From the NCBI RefSeq assembly GCF_040954835.1, contig NC_090708.1, positions 33,988,001 to 34,052,000 of the forward strand: a DNA stretch of 64,000 nt, read 5' to 3'. Below, piece after piece: positions 23,461 to 34,760 of this stretch; the first letter of the stretch is position 1; each line of letters opens with the position of its first letter. The position numbers and the translations under genes are program-made. The DNA comes from Lepisosteus oculatus. Taxonomy: Eukaryota; Chordata; Actinopteri; Semionotiformes; Lepisosteidae. Under the pieces are notes generated by a model. It was not told the origin of the DNA. It did not search any database and worked only from the letters and a program-made list of their open reading frames with translations.

Positions 23461-23780
23461 CGAAGGCGTAGTCAAGGAAACAGGCAGGGGTCAGGATCTG
23501 GGAAGGCGTTGTAGAAGCATCAGTGTTGAATCAGAAGGCGAAGGCATAGTTGAGGAAGCAGGCAGGGTTCAGAATCTGGGAAGGTGTGGTAGAAGCATTG
23601 GTATAGAATCAGGAGGCGAAGGCGTAGTCGAGGAAGAAAAGCAGGGTCCAATATCCAAGAAAGCGTAGTAGGGGTGTAGGTACGAAGTCGGGAGGCAAAG
23701 GCGTAGTCGAAGAACAGCAGGGTCAAGATCCAGGAGTCACAAAGTAGAATCGCAGAATGAGAAAGTAGAAACGAAGCTCC
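23461..23780. repeat. 78 bp minisatellite, about four diverged units
   Basis: Units begin at about 23461, 23539, 23617 and 23696. They share CGAAGGCGTAGTCGAGGAA, then a GCAGGGT and ATC-x-GGGAAGGCGT-like core. It lies in provirus 1 between leader and nucleocapsid, where gag would be expected, and may belong to an LTR element inserted there. Confidence 0.75.
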
Positions 23781-23799
23781 AGGAGAAAATCTCAATCAT

Positions 23800-24990
23800 G
23801 AGCATTGAAAGGGGGTCTGGTGATGGTTTAAATAGATGAGAGATTGGTGCGTGCAAGTTTTGTACGGGATGAGGTCGTGGGAATGCAGGAGTGCTTGCCT
23901 GCGTGAGAGCGATTCATGACACTGCGGGACTGTACCGCCCGATATATTTCAACTTTTGTTTCAACTAATTTTGTACAAATACAGAAACTATGTTTATCTC
24001 ACTCATTAAGGTCCACCTGTATTGTGCTGGTATTTGTACTTATACGTTTTAGACGCTCTTATATTTTCTAGTCACTTAAGTTGCTTTTTGATTTACTTTA
24101 GTCAAGTCTCTTCAGTTAAGTCTCTAGCCAGTCCAGCTGGATACACACACTTGCACCGTCATTTACTGTACCGAAACTCATATTTATGCACTGAGGTCTT
24201 CTACACACACACACATGCCGGCACACAAATCCATAAAACACACATAAATGTCTAGAATATTTATTTTCCGTATTACACCCTTAAATTATTAGATCATGTG
24301 TTATGCTTCATGAACATTATAGTTTCGGTCTTAGAGTAAATGTGTATTTTGTTTCACCTCTACATGTATCTCTATTAACAGTGTAACTTCTCATAAAAAC
24401 AACATCACTTATTCCAATACCCGTTTGTTTATCCTAACACCACTGCTCAGACACTTTCTAACAGCCCTGCTCAGACCAAACACCATCTGAAAGTCTGTAC
24501 TTTTTTCAGGTTTTCCTCACATCCTTTAACTTGCATTTGTCTGATATATAATCAGACAGCCAGTTAGCACACAGTAGTGTGAGGTAACAGCTCATAGGCA
24601 GGTGCTTTTCACTAATGCAACTAGGGGTGTCTGTTATCTCCAGATCTAAATACCTTTTTTAGAGAGAACTTACAATTCACTATTCACAGGTAAGGAGGAG
24701 GGAGAACACGAGCAACCTTCCTCCTGGATCAGTAATTTACCATCCCCAGAATGCCAGCATTCCTGCTTTTGCCCCAGGGTGGACTTATGCAGTGGGCTCC
24801 AGTCAGAGCTATTCTCAGCTCCCAGTGTCCTTTAAATTTTGCTACTTAGTGATTTGCTCTTTTATTATGAAGTGTGTTTATATTTTAGTGTTGTGTATAT
24901 GTGTATATGTTCACAAACGAAAAGAACATAAAAAGTGTATGCATATTATTTACTTTCCACCCTTTTCTTTTTAAACAAAACTACTCCTAG
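23800..24990. other. Unassigned interior of provirus 1
   Basis: Position corresponds to leader or gag but no capsid or matrix similarity is visible. It has a short CA-rich tract at 24203-24216 and AT-rich sequence. It may include foreign insertions. Confidence 0.4.
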
Positions 24991-24997
24991 CACAACA

Positions 24998-25100
24998 AAG
25001 GCACATCCAGTCCGAACTCTGCGTGCAACGCAGGCACATCCAGTCCATCTCCACGTGCAATGAAGGCACATCCAGTCCGAACTCCGAGTGCACTACTGTG
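24998..25100. repeat. Short tandem repeat in provirus 1 leader
   Basis: Three imperfect copies of a unit containing AGGCACATCCAGTCC, then GTGCAA, with a period of about 33-36 bp. Provirus 2 has a different tandem repeat at the same leader position. Confidence 0.65.
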
Positions 25101-25376
25101 GTTTCTTTGCATGCCAGACTATATTCTTGGCTTACAGCCAACCACCCATTACATACACTGGCATCTGCTCCAGGCCAGGGGAAAAACAGAAAATCACATT
25201 CACTCCATCATCTAGGGCGATCCTCGCAGGAACTGGAGACTTCCATATCGGTCAGATAAGAGAGTCGGGACTTTTAATAAAAGAGGAGTCCTTACCTCTT
25301 TGTAGTGTGCATGCTGACCTACCTATGGGAAATCCCTACACCTTCTGGAGGACCCTGCTCACAATGTCAAAATTGT

Positions 25377-26340
25377 TGTAACAGACAAATAAATTCTGGA
25401 CCCTAAGATGAGCTGAACAACTGAGTTTATTGCATGCAAGGAACAAATCAAAGAATTGCTCAGTGATAAAGATACAAAGCTCCAGTTAATATAAAAAACT
25501 TCAGCCGTTTCTGACGCAAATTGTTACCATGGGAATGGGGGGAGGTCACCTGTGTTCAGACATTCTCTAGACCTTGAACACTTTGAATGGCTGGTCTCTT
25601 CTTCCCATGGATAGGGAGTCTCTAGCTTGCACTTGGAATCTCTTATCAGTTAACTCCCATCCCTGCCATAACTCAAAAGTGCTTAAGCACGGAATGTCTT
25701 GTCCCAGAAGAAGTTATGCATTCCACATGCGTCTCTGTCCAGTCTTGCATTCCCACGCGCGCCGTGTTTAACAAATGCTCATGCCGCAAGTAATACACCT
25801 ATCGCCGTTTACTGCCATCACTATTTTTAGTTCCCCTCATTCTTCACTTCCCCGCTCACTAGAGCTCCCTAGTGCATGTTATTGTCTTACTAGCTTTCAT
25901 TTCGGTATTTGATCTCTAGTCTGCCCCTCGTTTTTCCACTTTGCCTTTCATCTTTCTCATGTTCAGACCTACTTGCTTGCTTCCTGGTTTTGTTTTGCTT
26001 AGTGATTTGGATTGGTGATCTCTTCCTCCTGAGTCCTGCACAGGATCCATACACCTTACCTGCCTGTCCTCACAGGTCTCTTATTCACATGGTTAGGGAG
26101 TCTCTAGCTTGCACTTGGAATCTCTTATCAGTTAATTCCCATCCCTGCCATAACTCAGAAGTGCTTAAGCATGAAATGTCTTGTACCAAAGGAAGTCTTT
26201 GTGCGGAAAGAAATCAGTTTACCCTTTTTTCACATCTTATATCTTTCTTCAGTACTAAGCAGAACATTGGAATGCACAAGTTCCAAACATAGTGGCAGGC
26301 TATTACTAAAATAATACTGTCCTTATGTAATGACTTAATC
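25377..26340 (-). repeat. Provirus 1, 5' LTR with internal insertion
   Basis: Outer parts match the 3' LTR (25377-25714 and 26203-26340). Between them, about 375 bp of foreign sequence (25715-26090) is followed by a second copy of about 105 bp of LTR (GGGAGTCTCTAGCTTGCACT onward at 25615 and again at 26097). Inside the LTR edge, minus-strand sequence TTTTGACATTGTGAGC occupies the primer-binding-site position and looks like a CpG-decayed form of that of provirus 2. Confidence 0.75.
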
Positions 26341-29300
26341 TCTGGAAAATGTAATTTAACATTCAACTAAAATTACATTTCATGGGTAACACAATAGGCC
26401 TTTGTTTCATGTACTAATCATTGGTCATGTACAATCAATGAGTAATCAGTAGTAGCTAATAAAGCACATAGAGCCTGTAGTATGTGATAGTTTTGAGATA
26501 TATAAATGCAGCCACTAAGAATGTTCATAATGACTTACTGAGTCTCACAAAGGATACGCCGCCAGACACCTTATTTTTTTCAAATAATCTGATGCAGGAC
26601 TGTACTTCTCTGTAAAATTGCCAGGTGGTGCAATGAATCCTTAATGTTCCATGTCTAACATACATTCAATCTTATTTTAATAATAACAAATGTGTATTAA
26701 TTCATAAGTGCTTTCCTGCACTAGAATACTACCCAATAAAAGGCAATGAATCCCCAAAGAGAACAGTTTTAAAAAACAGTTGGCAAGATGGAAGGGATGT
26801 GTGGACACCTTCTTAATATTTCTGTTTGATGTGGCTGTTGTAATTAGAGGCAACAGACATGACAACAGACAACATGATCTTGGATGTTGTGCATATGACA
26901 CTTTCCATCTGTTTCCTCTCTATACCACACTGTTATAGAGAAGGTGACCACACTCTCAGTCTTAGTTCTACAGTTCTAAATTACAGATTATTATTAAATA
27001 AATAGGCAATTCAAATGATGTTTAAAGATTTGACCCATCTTTTGAGCTATGTATTGAAGAAATGTTATAAATTTTATTAAAGCTAACAAACTGCTTGTCT
27101 TTTAGCTTCCTAACTGCTTATAACCCTGGCAAGTGGAAACATACCAGGGGGCATCTATACTGTATGTCAGTGGAAAAGTACAGCTCATGTCTTAAATGTA
27201 GTAAAAAGAGAAGTCGAATATCTTGTTTTGCGTATGTAAGCAGTAACGAAAGTCTTAATAAGGAGTTGTTTTTCTCTACCCAAGTTTGACTGAAAACTAA
27301 TGATTCATTTTAGGGATGAGGTAATCATACCAAAAGTAGGAAGCTTGTCTTTTACTATCTATAAAAAGCGCTGAGCTACATCTTTCGGGGAGACTAGATT
27401 TTGCAAGCTTCTCTACCGTGTGCACACGAATAAGCAGCTCTTCTTTCACCAACATCCAAATTCTGTCAATTTAATGTTTCTTTAGTATTTAAAAAGTTAG
27501 AATGAACAACTTCCTGCATTAAAAGACCATCGCTGTATTATTTTATGCAAAGCAAATGCCTAAACAATAAAAAGTACAAGGAAGTTGGATTATACAGTGT
27601 GTTTTGCTCTGCTTGGAACCTGAAAGGTGGCCCTTGGGAAAAAAAGAAAAAAGAAAAGAGAAAGAGAATGTGAAACAGTGAAAAAGAAATTAAGGGGAAG
27701 AGCAACCCTGGTACAGAACTGAGCTAAGCCCCAGGGTGCAATGTAAGGTGTAGGGGTTCCAGCGGTTCATTCATGCTTGGAAAATCTGAGGGAGGAAAGT
27801 CAATACCAAACTGTACGGAATGTGCGAGTCCAAGCTGGTACATGCCATTAGCATGCCACGAGGCCTGAGCCAGGAGTGTCAACCAGTAAGACACAGGGCA
27901 GCCTGAGATGAGTCCTGGGAATCAGAAAGATAGCTCGGTAGCGGCAAGAGCGAGACAGCAGGGCAGAGGTCAGAAATTCCGGTTCCAGAAACAGCCATAG
28001 GGTGGGGTGGAAGGGTGTATTGGCAGTATTGTCAATGAACTGTAATGATGAAGTGCTGCAACAGAGGAACTTCAAAACTATATAGGGGAAGGAATAATGG
28101 CATAATTGGAATCCTAAATAATATATATTAGAAGAACAAGTGAAAGAAACTCCAGTCACAGTGGTATGCAATGGAAATTATAAGCCCTCATGAGAATGCT
28201 CTGGTTTTGGACCCCGCAGGACAGCAGTTACTGTATAACAAAAACCAAAAGAAGTAGTTTTTCCTTTTTCTACAATAGTTTTAATGAAACTACAAGCATT
28301 TCATTTTCCATTACAACAATGACAACAGAAAAATGTAGTTAAAATGAGCACTTCAAAACTTTTCCAAAATAACCACAAGTGACAGAGTTAAAACTTTTGA
28401 TGAAGCTGTTTGTAAAAAATGTGGAATACACTATCACTACCAGCTTTATAAATGTATTATATTTATAAGAATAATTTAGTAATGTTAATGACATTCAGAA
28501 GTGACTCTTGTGTTTATTCACATCTGGGTGTCACAAAGTGGGGCATAGGAGATATGGCATGGAGATTCAAACTGATACAACCAATTGATAAGTCGCTGTT
28601 TTAAAATTTCAAGACCTCACCTCTTCCCTTGGATCACATTAAAGGTTTAAGTAGTTTAATCTGCAGTATGTCTGGGTCATCCTACCCCAAAAAGTCAAGA
28701 TTGACATACTTAAATGAGAAAACATTGTCAGAGTGCAAAATACAGTAGGTAGCATGTGAAAGTGCATAATGCTTACTTTTATTGGATTGTGTAGAGATGC
28801 AAGAAATCTCAGCACAGTTCAGTGAATGTTTGACAAGAGTTTTAATTTGTGCTGAAAAAGGACATTTGCGGAGAACACTAAAGAAGACACATACAAGATG
28901 TATCTCCCATTGTGCTCTGAATTCAGGCAGTGTTACAGGTGTTTCAGGAGTTTTATAGTCCGAGTGCAGCTCTGGTCACCCTATGTTATTATCATTAACA
29001 GATTTAATTTGTACTACACATGGCACAATGGCTATTTCTGATAATGTTGTCCCTGCATTTCCGTTATTTCTGAAATGTCACATACAACAGCTGTCTTTTT
29101 AAAATGCAGTCAGGACGAGTCAGGAAAATTCATATGTCAGGTTTTTACAACTTTATACATTTTACTGTAGCCTATCATAAATAAAATGACAGTGTCTTTT
29201 TTGCATACTTAAATTGTTTCCATATGTCTCTGTCTAATTTATCAATGAAAAGTAAAGTCACTTTGATATGATTATTCAAACCCATAGCAGCATAGGTAGG

Positions 29301-29400
29301 TCTATGCCCTTATCTGAAGTATTTTAGCATAAATACTGTGCATTAAATTATAACAAGCTTTCAGCTTTTTTAAAAAAGTTCAGGTGTCTGTGAAGCAGAA
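26341..29400. other. AT-rich stretch between the two proviruses
   Basis: No coding similarity found. A purine-rich tract lies at 27640-27680. A dispersed repeat copy lies at about 28330-28500 (listed separately). Confidence 0.5.
28330..28500. repeat. Dispersed repeat of unknown class, copy A
   Basis: Shares with 51270-51430 and 51575-51790 an ordered set of blocks: GAGCAC-TTCAAAACTTTTCC, AAATAACCACA, GTGGAATAC, ACCAGC and a TTATATT-rich end. No terminal repeats or coding potential. Confidence 0.6.
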
Positions 29401-29433
29401 GTCTCTTTATTTCATATGCATATGGAAGTATGG

Positions 29434-29978
29434 CTTGCAACCACCAGACTTAAAAATAAGTAAAGGAAAAAGTAATAGGTTTATTCCATGCTGAAAAAAA
29501 GAAGAAAGAGAACACAATGTTTCGGCCGTGGAGCCTTCTTCAGGTGTCACCTTCACCTGAAGTAGTCTCCACAGCCGAAACGTTGTGTTTTTTTAGCATG
29601 GAATAAGCCTATTACTTGTTCCTTTGCAGCCTACGCATGCTGAGTCAGCTACCCACCTTAAAAATAAGTAGCTGAAGATGGTCCTTTATACGTTAAAACA
29701 AACTAGTTACTATGACACATTCTAAACAAATGATAAGGCAGCAATTTATAATTAATTAATTATATCTAAGTTGCAGACTAGACAACAGTTAGTGCTTTTC
29801 ATGTTCTGGGTGTACAGCCAGCTTACCAAATACATGCCCTTTATCTTACTGACCAAGGACAGGCAGCATCTTTATATATTTGGGCACAAAGCTTACTTCA
29901 AGCCACTAGACTGCATAGTTCACAAAAATACAAAAACAAGAAATTATATTATTATCTCACTTCTCTCTTATCTCTTCA
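29434..29978 (-). repeat. Provirus 2, 3' LTR interrupted by a fold-back repeat
   Basis: Matches 35295-35634 from GGCTTGCAACCACCAGACTT onward. About 195 bp of hairpin-forming sequence (29460-29655) is inserted near its low-coordinate end. The inner edge TCTCTTCA at 29978 meets the polypurine tract. Confidence 0.82.
29460..29655. mobile_element. Fold-back (MITE-like) repeat
   Basis: Two arms pair as a hairpin: AACACAATGTTTCGGCCGTG and CTTCTTCAGGTG on one side, CACCTGAAG and CAGCCGAAACGTTGTGTT on the other. Outer parts read AATAGGTTTATTCCATGCTG and its complement. Partial copies occur at 55675-55730 and 61075-61170. It interrupts the provirus 2 LTR. Confidence 0.7.
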
Positions 29979-30129
29979 TTCCCCCGTTAGAACCATATTG
30001 TTCTACCAATCAGGTTCTGACACTAGATAAGAGATGTAGAAACCTCTCCCATGAAATCATTTTTTCGACCTCCGTAATCCTTTCATGTCGTACAATTAGT
30101 ACAGAAGCACCAGCTTTAGTACACACGTT

Positions 30130-30741
30130 TTTTCAAGCAGGATATTAATAATATGATCATAATGAATAATACCAGACCCACAAATATGTATTGAAACAGA
30201 GACCCTCCCCATGTTCCTAGCACAGACTGTAGCCACGCACCAATGCCCCAGTCATCTGGATTATAATTATGATATCTTTATTGTTCTTCATCATAGATGT
30301 GCTGTGCTAAGTCATTAATGTGCTCAGATTTGTCTGGAATACAAGTACTGCATAGTTTTCTCTCACTAAAACAGCTGTTTATCACCCTAATAGAGAATGG
30401 CTTAGAACTGTGATTATAGCGGGAAGCATACAGATAGTTCCATTCTAATACATTTGAGTTACACTCAGACTAAAAGCAGAACTATTCACCCATGCCAATA
30501 AACCTAAATAATCACCTCTTTCAAAGGTGATTACTCCCATGAGCATCTTGTATAGCGATATAAACCCAACATGAGCTCTGATTATTATTTTTGGATGATT
30601 GATATGACAACACCTAGAAAGTGATTCCATATCCCCATTTATCAAAGTAAAACTCCTTACACCTAACAGGCACACTGTTAGGCCCCCCTCAGGAAGCTCG
30701 ACAAACACAGAAATAGTAACAACATAATAATTAATGTTCAC
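30130..30741 (-). pseudogene. Provirus 2 env remnant
   Basis: The frame from 30741 carries a hydrophobic leader-like start and matches the env start of provirus 1. Past several stops, at about 30265-30130, a minus-strand frame has GTWGGSLFQYIFVG and a long hydrophobic anchor ending in Cys-Leu-Lys-Lys. The surface subunit is reduced to about 150 codons or fewer, as in provirus 1. Confidence 0.6.
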
Positions 30742-31175
30742 TCAGTCTCTGGTGAAGTGGCTCAGTGGCAGTGTGACGCGTAGATCCAGTGATCTTATCC
30801 TGTCACTCAGATGGCAGAGTCAGTAGTCAGTTGCACTTGATATGGTCCCTCCCCAGTGGGGTTGCAACACCTGGCAGGGTATATCTTCCTTACCCACACC
30901 CACTTGGCAGGTATCAGGTCATGTCTTCCCACTACTAGAGGTCCCCAAGCGTCCAGCACCTGTTCACCAGCCCCATGCACCACTTCAATTAACAACCTAC
31001 AATACTGCAATAGAGAATTAGATAGCAAATTCAACAATCCATAAGCCAGATTTGTCCCTCCAGAAAGTTTGTTTGGCCTGTGATGATATCAAACAGGCTC
31101 TGTTACACAGTTCTGTTTGATCCAGCTCGCAGGCTACACAGAACCGCAGGCAGAGCATCTACCCATGGCGTTCCT

Positions 31176-31905
31176 TCAGTCTGATGTTAAGTCGATCTTA
31201 CAGAGTTCTGTTCCTTCGTTCCACTGTTCCAGTAGACTCTCAGTCCATCTCACCCTGAACAATGCAGCCACAGCCTGACACACCTTCCCTGTGAAGTGTG
31301 TCCCTTGATCATAATACAAGCGGCAGGGCAGTGCCCACCGGGGGATTATCTCCATCACCAAGTGTTTGGCAGACACAAGCAGTGGCAGCAACCGACTGGG
31401 AAAACAGAGTATAAGAGCCCAGGTTTCCCTTTACAATAGTCAATTTTCTAGTGCATGAAAGGTTCCTTAGGAGCAGGCCTTTAGAGCTGTAGCACCTGCA
31501 CCTGAACTGTAGTTGAGTTCCTTTGACAAGCATCACATCAAGATACCACATAATTGGCTACTGTTTCAAACCCGGTCCCCACCCAGTTTTGGGTAACCGG
31601 CACACTATTTGACTCACACCCGGGTGTCCAACAGAATACATTTGTCGGGCTACAAAGGGCATTAGGCTGTGAGGGCATGCAGGGCGTCCGGTGTACTGGC
31701 AGCACCACACCCCATCATCATGCAGCCCCACATTCTTTTCTAACCATGTCCATTTCTCTGCTTTAGAGGCCTCAGCCTGAATGTCCTGTAGCTGTCCCCT
31801 TTTTACCAACAGAGGTCTCACAGAGGTCTCAGACTCCTGCTCTACTAGGGCCGATCGCCTGGCAGCTGCATCTACAAAGTTGTTCCCTCTAGTAACTGGA
31901 AACAT
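31176..31905 (-). pseudogene. Provirus 2 RNase H end and integrase remnant
   Basis: 31905-31558 encodes NNFVDAAARRSAL (RNase H C terminus) and then the integrase N-terminal region with HPGVSQ. 31551-31309 holds the middle, and 31391-31176 has YYDQGTHFTG, the second catalytic Asp region of integrase. Frames change at least twice. The middle piece lacks a readable first catalytic Asp. Confidence 0.72.
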
Positions 31906-32532
31906 TTCTTAATTATATGACTTACACTTAACCACAGCTACTTCAGTCAGTAGCTGCAAAGCTTCTAACAGTTCAGAGACAAACCCAGCATTCTTAACTG
32001 GAGTCTCTGCCGTGTTGAGGAAATCCCTATTCCTCCACTGTCATCCAAAATTGTGACATACACCAAATGCATATACATAGAATCTGTATAAATCGCTACA
32101 GTTTTCCATTTAGCATATTAACAAGTTTCAATTAAATCTTTTAATTCGGTCTGCTGTTTCTACACCAGATTATTCACAGTTTATATAGCCAGGCAGGTAG
32201 CCTGCACAACACATAAACACGGCCCCTTGGCCACCGCATCGAGGGGTCCCGAATAATAACCCACCGGGCGATGCCTACCTTCATGCTCCTGCGCCAGCAC
32301 AGCAGCTCACAACCCATTTCTTTCACTTTCATAGAGATTACATACAGATGGTCCGTCTGAGGGAATCCAGCCCAGGGCCAGTGCCAGCAAGAAAGCTTGT
32401 TTCAAATCATTAAAAATGGTTTCTGCTGCAGGGGTCAAGGCAATTTTATCATTAGACTGCACTACCCCCCTTAAGTCAGTTCGTCACCAGGCGAGCTTGT
32501 TCTGAGAAGGAATTCACCCTGGCTTTATTATG
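31906..32532 (-). pseudogene. Provirus 2 pol, RNase H/connection region
   Basis: Aligns by nucleotide with 21700-22400 of provirus 1 (for example CTTCTAACAGTTCAGAGAC and CATTCTTAACTGGAGTC). No open frame survives. It ends at the Tc1 insertion. Confidence 0.6.
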
Positions 32533-32584
32533 TACAGTGCCTTGCGAAAGTATTCGGCCCCCTTGAACTTTTCAACCTTTTGCC

Positions 32585-32792
32585 ACATTTCAGGCTTCAA
32601 ACATAAAGATATAATTTTTTTATTTTATGTGAAGAATCACCAACAAGTGGGACACAATTGTGAAGTGGAACGAAATCTATTGGATTTTACATTTCAGGCT
32701 TCAAACATAAAGATATACATTTTTTATTTTATGTGAAGAATCACCAACAAGTGGGACACAATTGTGAAGTGGAACGAAATCTATTGGATTTT
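32585..32792. repeat. 104 bp tandem duplication within the Tc1 inverted repeat
   Basis: The block starting ACATTTCAGGCTTCAAACAT occurs twice back to back, differing at a few positions. Copy 1 and the other end of copy 2 have it once. Confidence 0.93.
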
Positions 32793-32857
32793 TGAAACTT
32801 TTTTAACTAATAAAAAAATGAAAAGTGCGGCGTGCAAAATTATTCGGCCCCCTTGCG

Positions 32858-33877
32858 TTAATACTTTGTAGAGCCACCTTTTGCTGCGATTACAGCTGCA
32901 AGTCGCTTGGGGTATGTCTCTATCAGTTTTGCACATCGAGAGACTGAAATTCTTGCCCATTCTTCCTTGCAAAACAGCTCGAGCTCAGTGAGGTTGGATG
33001 GAGAGCGTTTGTGAACAGCAGTTTTCAGCTCTTTCCACAGATTCTCGATTGGATTCAGGTCTGGACTTTGACTTGGCCATTTAAACACCTGGATACGTTT
33101 ATTTGTGAACCATTCCTTTGTAGATTTTGCTGTATGTTTGGGATCATTGTCTTGTTGGAAGATAAATCTCCGTCCCAGTTTCAGGTCTTTTGCAGACTCC
33201 AACAGGTTTTCATCCAGAATGGTCCTGTATTTGGCTGCATCCATCTTCCCCTCAATTTTAACCATCTTCCCTGTCCCTGCTGAAGAAAAGCAGGCCCAAA
33301 CCATGATGCTGCCACCACCATGTTTGACAGTGGGGATGGTGTGTTGAGGGTGATGAGCTGTGTTGCTTTTACGCCAAACATATCGTTTTGCATTGTGGCC
33401 AAAAAGTTCGATTTTGGTTTCATCTGACCAGAGCACCTTCTTCCACATGTTTGGGGTGTCTCCCAGGTGGCTTGTGGCAAACTTTAGATGAGACTTTTTA
33501 TGGATATCTTTGAGAAATGGCTTTCTTCTTGCCACTCTTCCATAAAGGCCAGATTTGTGCAGTGTAAGACTGATTGTTGTCCTATGGACAGACTCTCCCA
33601 CCTCAGCTGTAGTTCTCTGCAGTTCATCCAGAGTGATCATGGGCCTCTTGGCTGCATCTCTGATCAGTCTTCTCCTTGTCTGAGCTGAAAGTTTAGAGGG
33701 ACGGCCAGGTCTTGGTAGATTTGCAGTGGTCTGATACTCCTTCCATTTCAAGATGATCGCTTGCACAGTGCTCCTTGGGATGTTTGAAGCTTGGGAAATC
33801 TTTTTGTATCCAAATCCGGCTTTAAACTTCTCCACAACAGTATTACGGACCTGCCTGGTGTGTTCCTTGGTCTTCAT
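32858..33877 (-). CDS. Tc1 transposase, uninterrupted (339 aa)
   Basis: Cut-and-paste transposase that binds the element's inverted repeats and cleaves at TA. Uninterrupted 339-codon frame, the usual length for Tc1. The N-terminal part (about residues 1-110) is a bipartite paired-type DNA-binding domain with a GRPS linker at 58-61. The catalytic triad is D152 (WSDET), D243 (QQDND) and E278 (NPIEN), with 34 residues between the last two, i.e. DD34E. A GGGSIMVW glycine motif lies at 187-194. It ends TKY. No stop or shift is visible, so the protein could be active; this is inferred from sequence only. Confidence 0.95.
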   Translation of the reverse strand: MKTKEHTRQVRNTVVEKFKAGFGYKKISQASNIPRSTVQAIILKWKEYQTTANLPRPGRPSKLSAQTRRRLIRDAAKRPMITLDELQRTTAEVGESVHRTTISLTLHKSGLYGRVARRKPFLKDIHKKSHLKFATSHLGDTPNMWKKVLWSDETKIELFGHNAKRYVWRKSNTAHHPQHTIPTVKHGGGSIMVWACFSSAGTGKMVKIEGKMDAAKYRTILDENLLESAKDLKLGRRFIFQQDNDPKHTAKSTKEWFTNKRIQVFKWPSQSPDLNPIENLWKELKTAVHKRSPSNLTELELFCKEEWARISVSRCAKLIETYPKRLAAVIAAKGGSTKY

Positions 33878-34268
33878 GATGCTCTCTGCGCTTTCAACAG
33901 AACCTTGAGACTATCACAGAGCAGGTGCATTTATACAGAGACTTGATTACACACAGGTGGATTCTATTTATCACCATCAGTCATTTAGGACAACATTGGA
34001 TCATTCAGAGATCCTCGCTGAACTTCTGGAGTGAGTTTGCTGCACTGAAAGTAAAGGGGCCGAATAATTTTGCACGCCCCACTTTTCATTTTTTTATTAG
34101 TTAAAAAAGTTTCAAAAATCCAATAGATTTCGTTCCACTTCACAATTGTGTCCCACTTGTTGGTGATTCTTCACATAAAATAAAAAATTTATATCTTTAT
34201 GTTTGAAGCCTGAAATGTGGCAAAAGGTTGAAAAGTTCAAGGGGGCCGAATACTTTCCCAAGGCACTG

Positions 34269-34760
34269 TAGTTGGTTATACACCTTTTTTCCATCATAAG
34301 ATCTAATACTTGGAGTAGCCCAGCTTTATGGATTTCCTCATCAGGTAAAACAATCACAATACCTCAGAGCTGTATTGAGGTAGTTCACATAAATGCTGTC
34401 TCAAACAGTAATTCCTTATAAATGCTGCAGGGCAACCCAGCCCAATAGGTCTGGTGTGTCCCCCACCCACATCTGTAGTTGAAACTATACATCTTTTCCC
34501 AAGCATATTGTGACAGCTTGTATCTCCTTTAAACACAACCCTTGCCCCTTTTTTCCTATAGCCTCCTGCCACCTGTTAGAAAACTTTATATCACATCATT
34601 TTGCTGTTTTAGTCGATAAACAGGACAACTGTGCTCCTGTGTCCCCCAATAGGCGAACCTTGACACCATTTACTGTAAACTGTAAGATTATTTCTCTTTT
34701 TTTTAATCCTGAGATAAATTTAGGGAGGCTACAAAGGGGTTTCCTAGTTTAAATCTATTA
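34269..34760 (-). pseudogene. Provirus 2 reverse transcriptase/protease remnant
   Basis: Aligns with 22460-22940 of provirus 1. The stretch corresponding to the YVDD box is deleted between 34350 and 34375, and only flanking residues (PDEEIHKAGLL) are readable. Stops occur throughout. Confidence 0.6.

Larger units (their letters stand above)
20190..26340 (-). mobile_element. Endogenous retrovirus 1 (gamma/epsilon-like, defective)
   Basis: Provirus on the minus strand with LTR-like ends at 25377-26340 (5') and 20190-20612 (3'). In transcription order it shows a leader with tandem repeats, a nucleocapsid remnant (23226-22900), protease/reverse transcriptase pieces (about 22870-22440), an integrase part (21667-21169) and a short env (21075-20657). 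A purine tract AAGGGGGGAA lies immediately upstream of the 3' LTR at 20613-20622. All genes are broken. It is a sister copy of the provirus at 29434-35634 and lacks about 600 bp of the integrase region that copy 2 keeps. Confidence 0.85.
32535..34268 (-). mobile_element. Tc1-type transposon, copy 2 (intact transposase)
   Basis: 1734 bp flanked by TA at 32533-32534 and 34269-34270. It equals copy 1 (1630 bp) plus a 104 bp tandem duplication inside the low-coordinate inverted repeat (32585-32688 and 32689-32792). Ends read CAGTGCCTTGCGAAAGTATT, with one mismatch at the other end (TTTCCCAAGG). Inserted into the pol region of provirus 2, so it is younger than that provirus. Confidence 0.96.

Noticed and set aside
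23461..23780. CRISPR-like array
   Set aside because: Units are contiguous without unique spacers and the host is a vertebrate. It is a minisatellite.
33011..33347. Plus-strand open frames opposite the Tc1 transposase
   Set aside because: They recur identically in both Tc1 copies because they are the antisense of the conserved transposase, not separate genes.
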